A DNA stretch of 64,000 bases from Methanomassiliicoccus sp. (GTDB taxonomy: Archaea > Thermoplasmatota > Thermoplasmata > Methanomassiliicoccales > Methanomassiliicoccaceae): positions 62,001 through 126,000 of the forward strand of contig JAWQJJ010000003.1 in the NCBI GenBank assembly GCA_033485155.1, read 5' to 3'. Positions 63,694 to 64,000 of this stretch are shown here, one piece after another (position 1 is the stretch's first letter; every line of letters begins with the position of its first letter). Below the pieces are notes generated by a model. That model was not told the DNA's origin. It made no database searches and saw only the letters and a list, made by a program, of their open reading frames with translations. The position numbers were made by a program, and so were the translations under genes.

Positions 63694-63958
63694 GAAATCG
63701 AGCTGATAGCGGAATACAGTATAATAATTTTGAGCGAAGTATCACTCAACGACCATTGGGGCAGCATGGTCCGACTCTCGGCCTCATGACCAGATGGCCG
63801 GTCGCGAATCTGCCGGTCCAAGCTTGGTCTTCCATGTGCCCGCTGTTTCCTCCTCGCTCGGCCAGGTGAAGGAGGAAGGGTGCCAACGGCCAGCGTTCGT
63901 TATCAGGTTTGAATATCTGCTCACTTAGATATATTATGGCAGTGCCCAATGACGGCTC

Positions 63959-64000
63959 GTGAGCGTGCACAGCGTACTGCTGGTCGAGGACGACATCGCC
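63959..64000 (+). CDS. Start of a response regulator receiver (truncated by window end)
   Basis: GTG at 63959 opens a frame reading VSVHSVLLVEDDIA to the window edge. The LLVEDD strand-acid pair is the first motif of a receiver domain. An ATATATTA box at 63929-63936 puts the transcript start at or near the GTG, so it is probably leaderless. The rest lies outside the window. Confidence 0.65.
   Translation, partial: MSVHSVLLVEDDIA

Noticed and set aside
63746-63970. 74-residue minus-strand frame before the final response regulator
   Set aside because: It crosses the TATA box and start of the response regulator and shows no protein-like pattern.

Overview
The window is a gene-dense, GC-rich archaeal chromosome segment. 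Archaeal hallmarks are replication factor C small subunit, ribosomal protein L40e, ABCE1/RLI, archaeal RibL and RibC, FtsZ, TtuA-type tRNA thiolase, bifunctional PGI/PMI and an FprA-type flavodiiron protein. TATA boxes lie about 27 nt upstream of starts, and several starts look leaderless. The gene mix and base composition suggest a euryarchaeote near Thermoplasmata/Methanomassiliicoccales. That placement is inference: no rRNA or methanogenesis gene is present, and TAG is a common stop codon here.

Layout. 0-8.4 kb is core: topA 3' end, GNAT, a COG0523 GTPase with a His-rich partner, OsmC, pncB, eno, a receiver-DUF835 protein, rpl40e and rfcS. 8.6-10.5 kb has two tandem zinc-ribbon/TM2 proteins and marC. 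10.5-13.5 kb is gene-poor, with inverted repeats, a 40-residue membrane protein, a pilin-like surface protein and a frameshifted zinc-ribbon pseudogene. 13.5-20.5 kb holds ttuA and a tightly coupled operon: substrate-binding protein, ATPase, an ABC permease fused in frame to a UbiA prenyltransferase, UbiE and UbiD. 20.6-30 kb is metabolism: glyA, PGI/PMI, the ribB-ribL-ribC-ribH operon, an aminotransferase and a multidomain PAPS-reductase-like protein. 30-38.8 kb is informational and cell division: ftsZ, a roadblock protein, metG with a PHP gene, ABCE1 and DedA. 38.8-49.7 kb holds fprA, a bacterial-type metK divergent from an HTH-CBS regulator, a second PHP protein, lpd, amt-glnK, an ion channel and cutA.

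49.7-56.1 kb is an accessory island. It carries a lower-GC acetyltransferase, broken zinc-ribbon genes, a REC-PAS protein, a methyltransferase 3' remnant, tRNA-Arg(CCU), tRNA-Thr(UGU) and a strong candidate structured RNA at 52602-52693 with a TATA box at the right distance. 56.1-64 kb has a cupin/class III aminotransferase pair, a three-gene surface/membrane cluster whose last protein is built from about four internal repeats, a flavodoxin, an ACT-domain protein and the start of a response regulator.

The most unusual features are the permease-UbiA fusion in a transporter-to-quinone operon, the candidate structured RNA, the repeated zinc-ribbon family, the symmetrical TATA box shared by metK and its likely regulator, and the four-repeat membrane protein.
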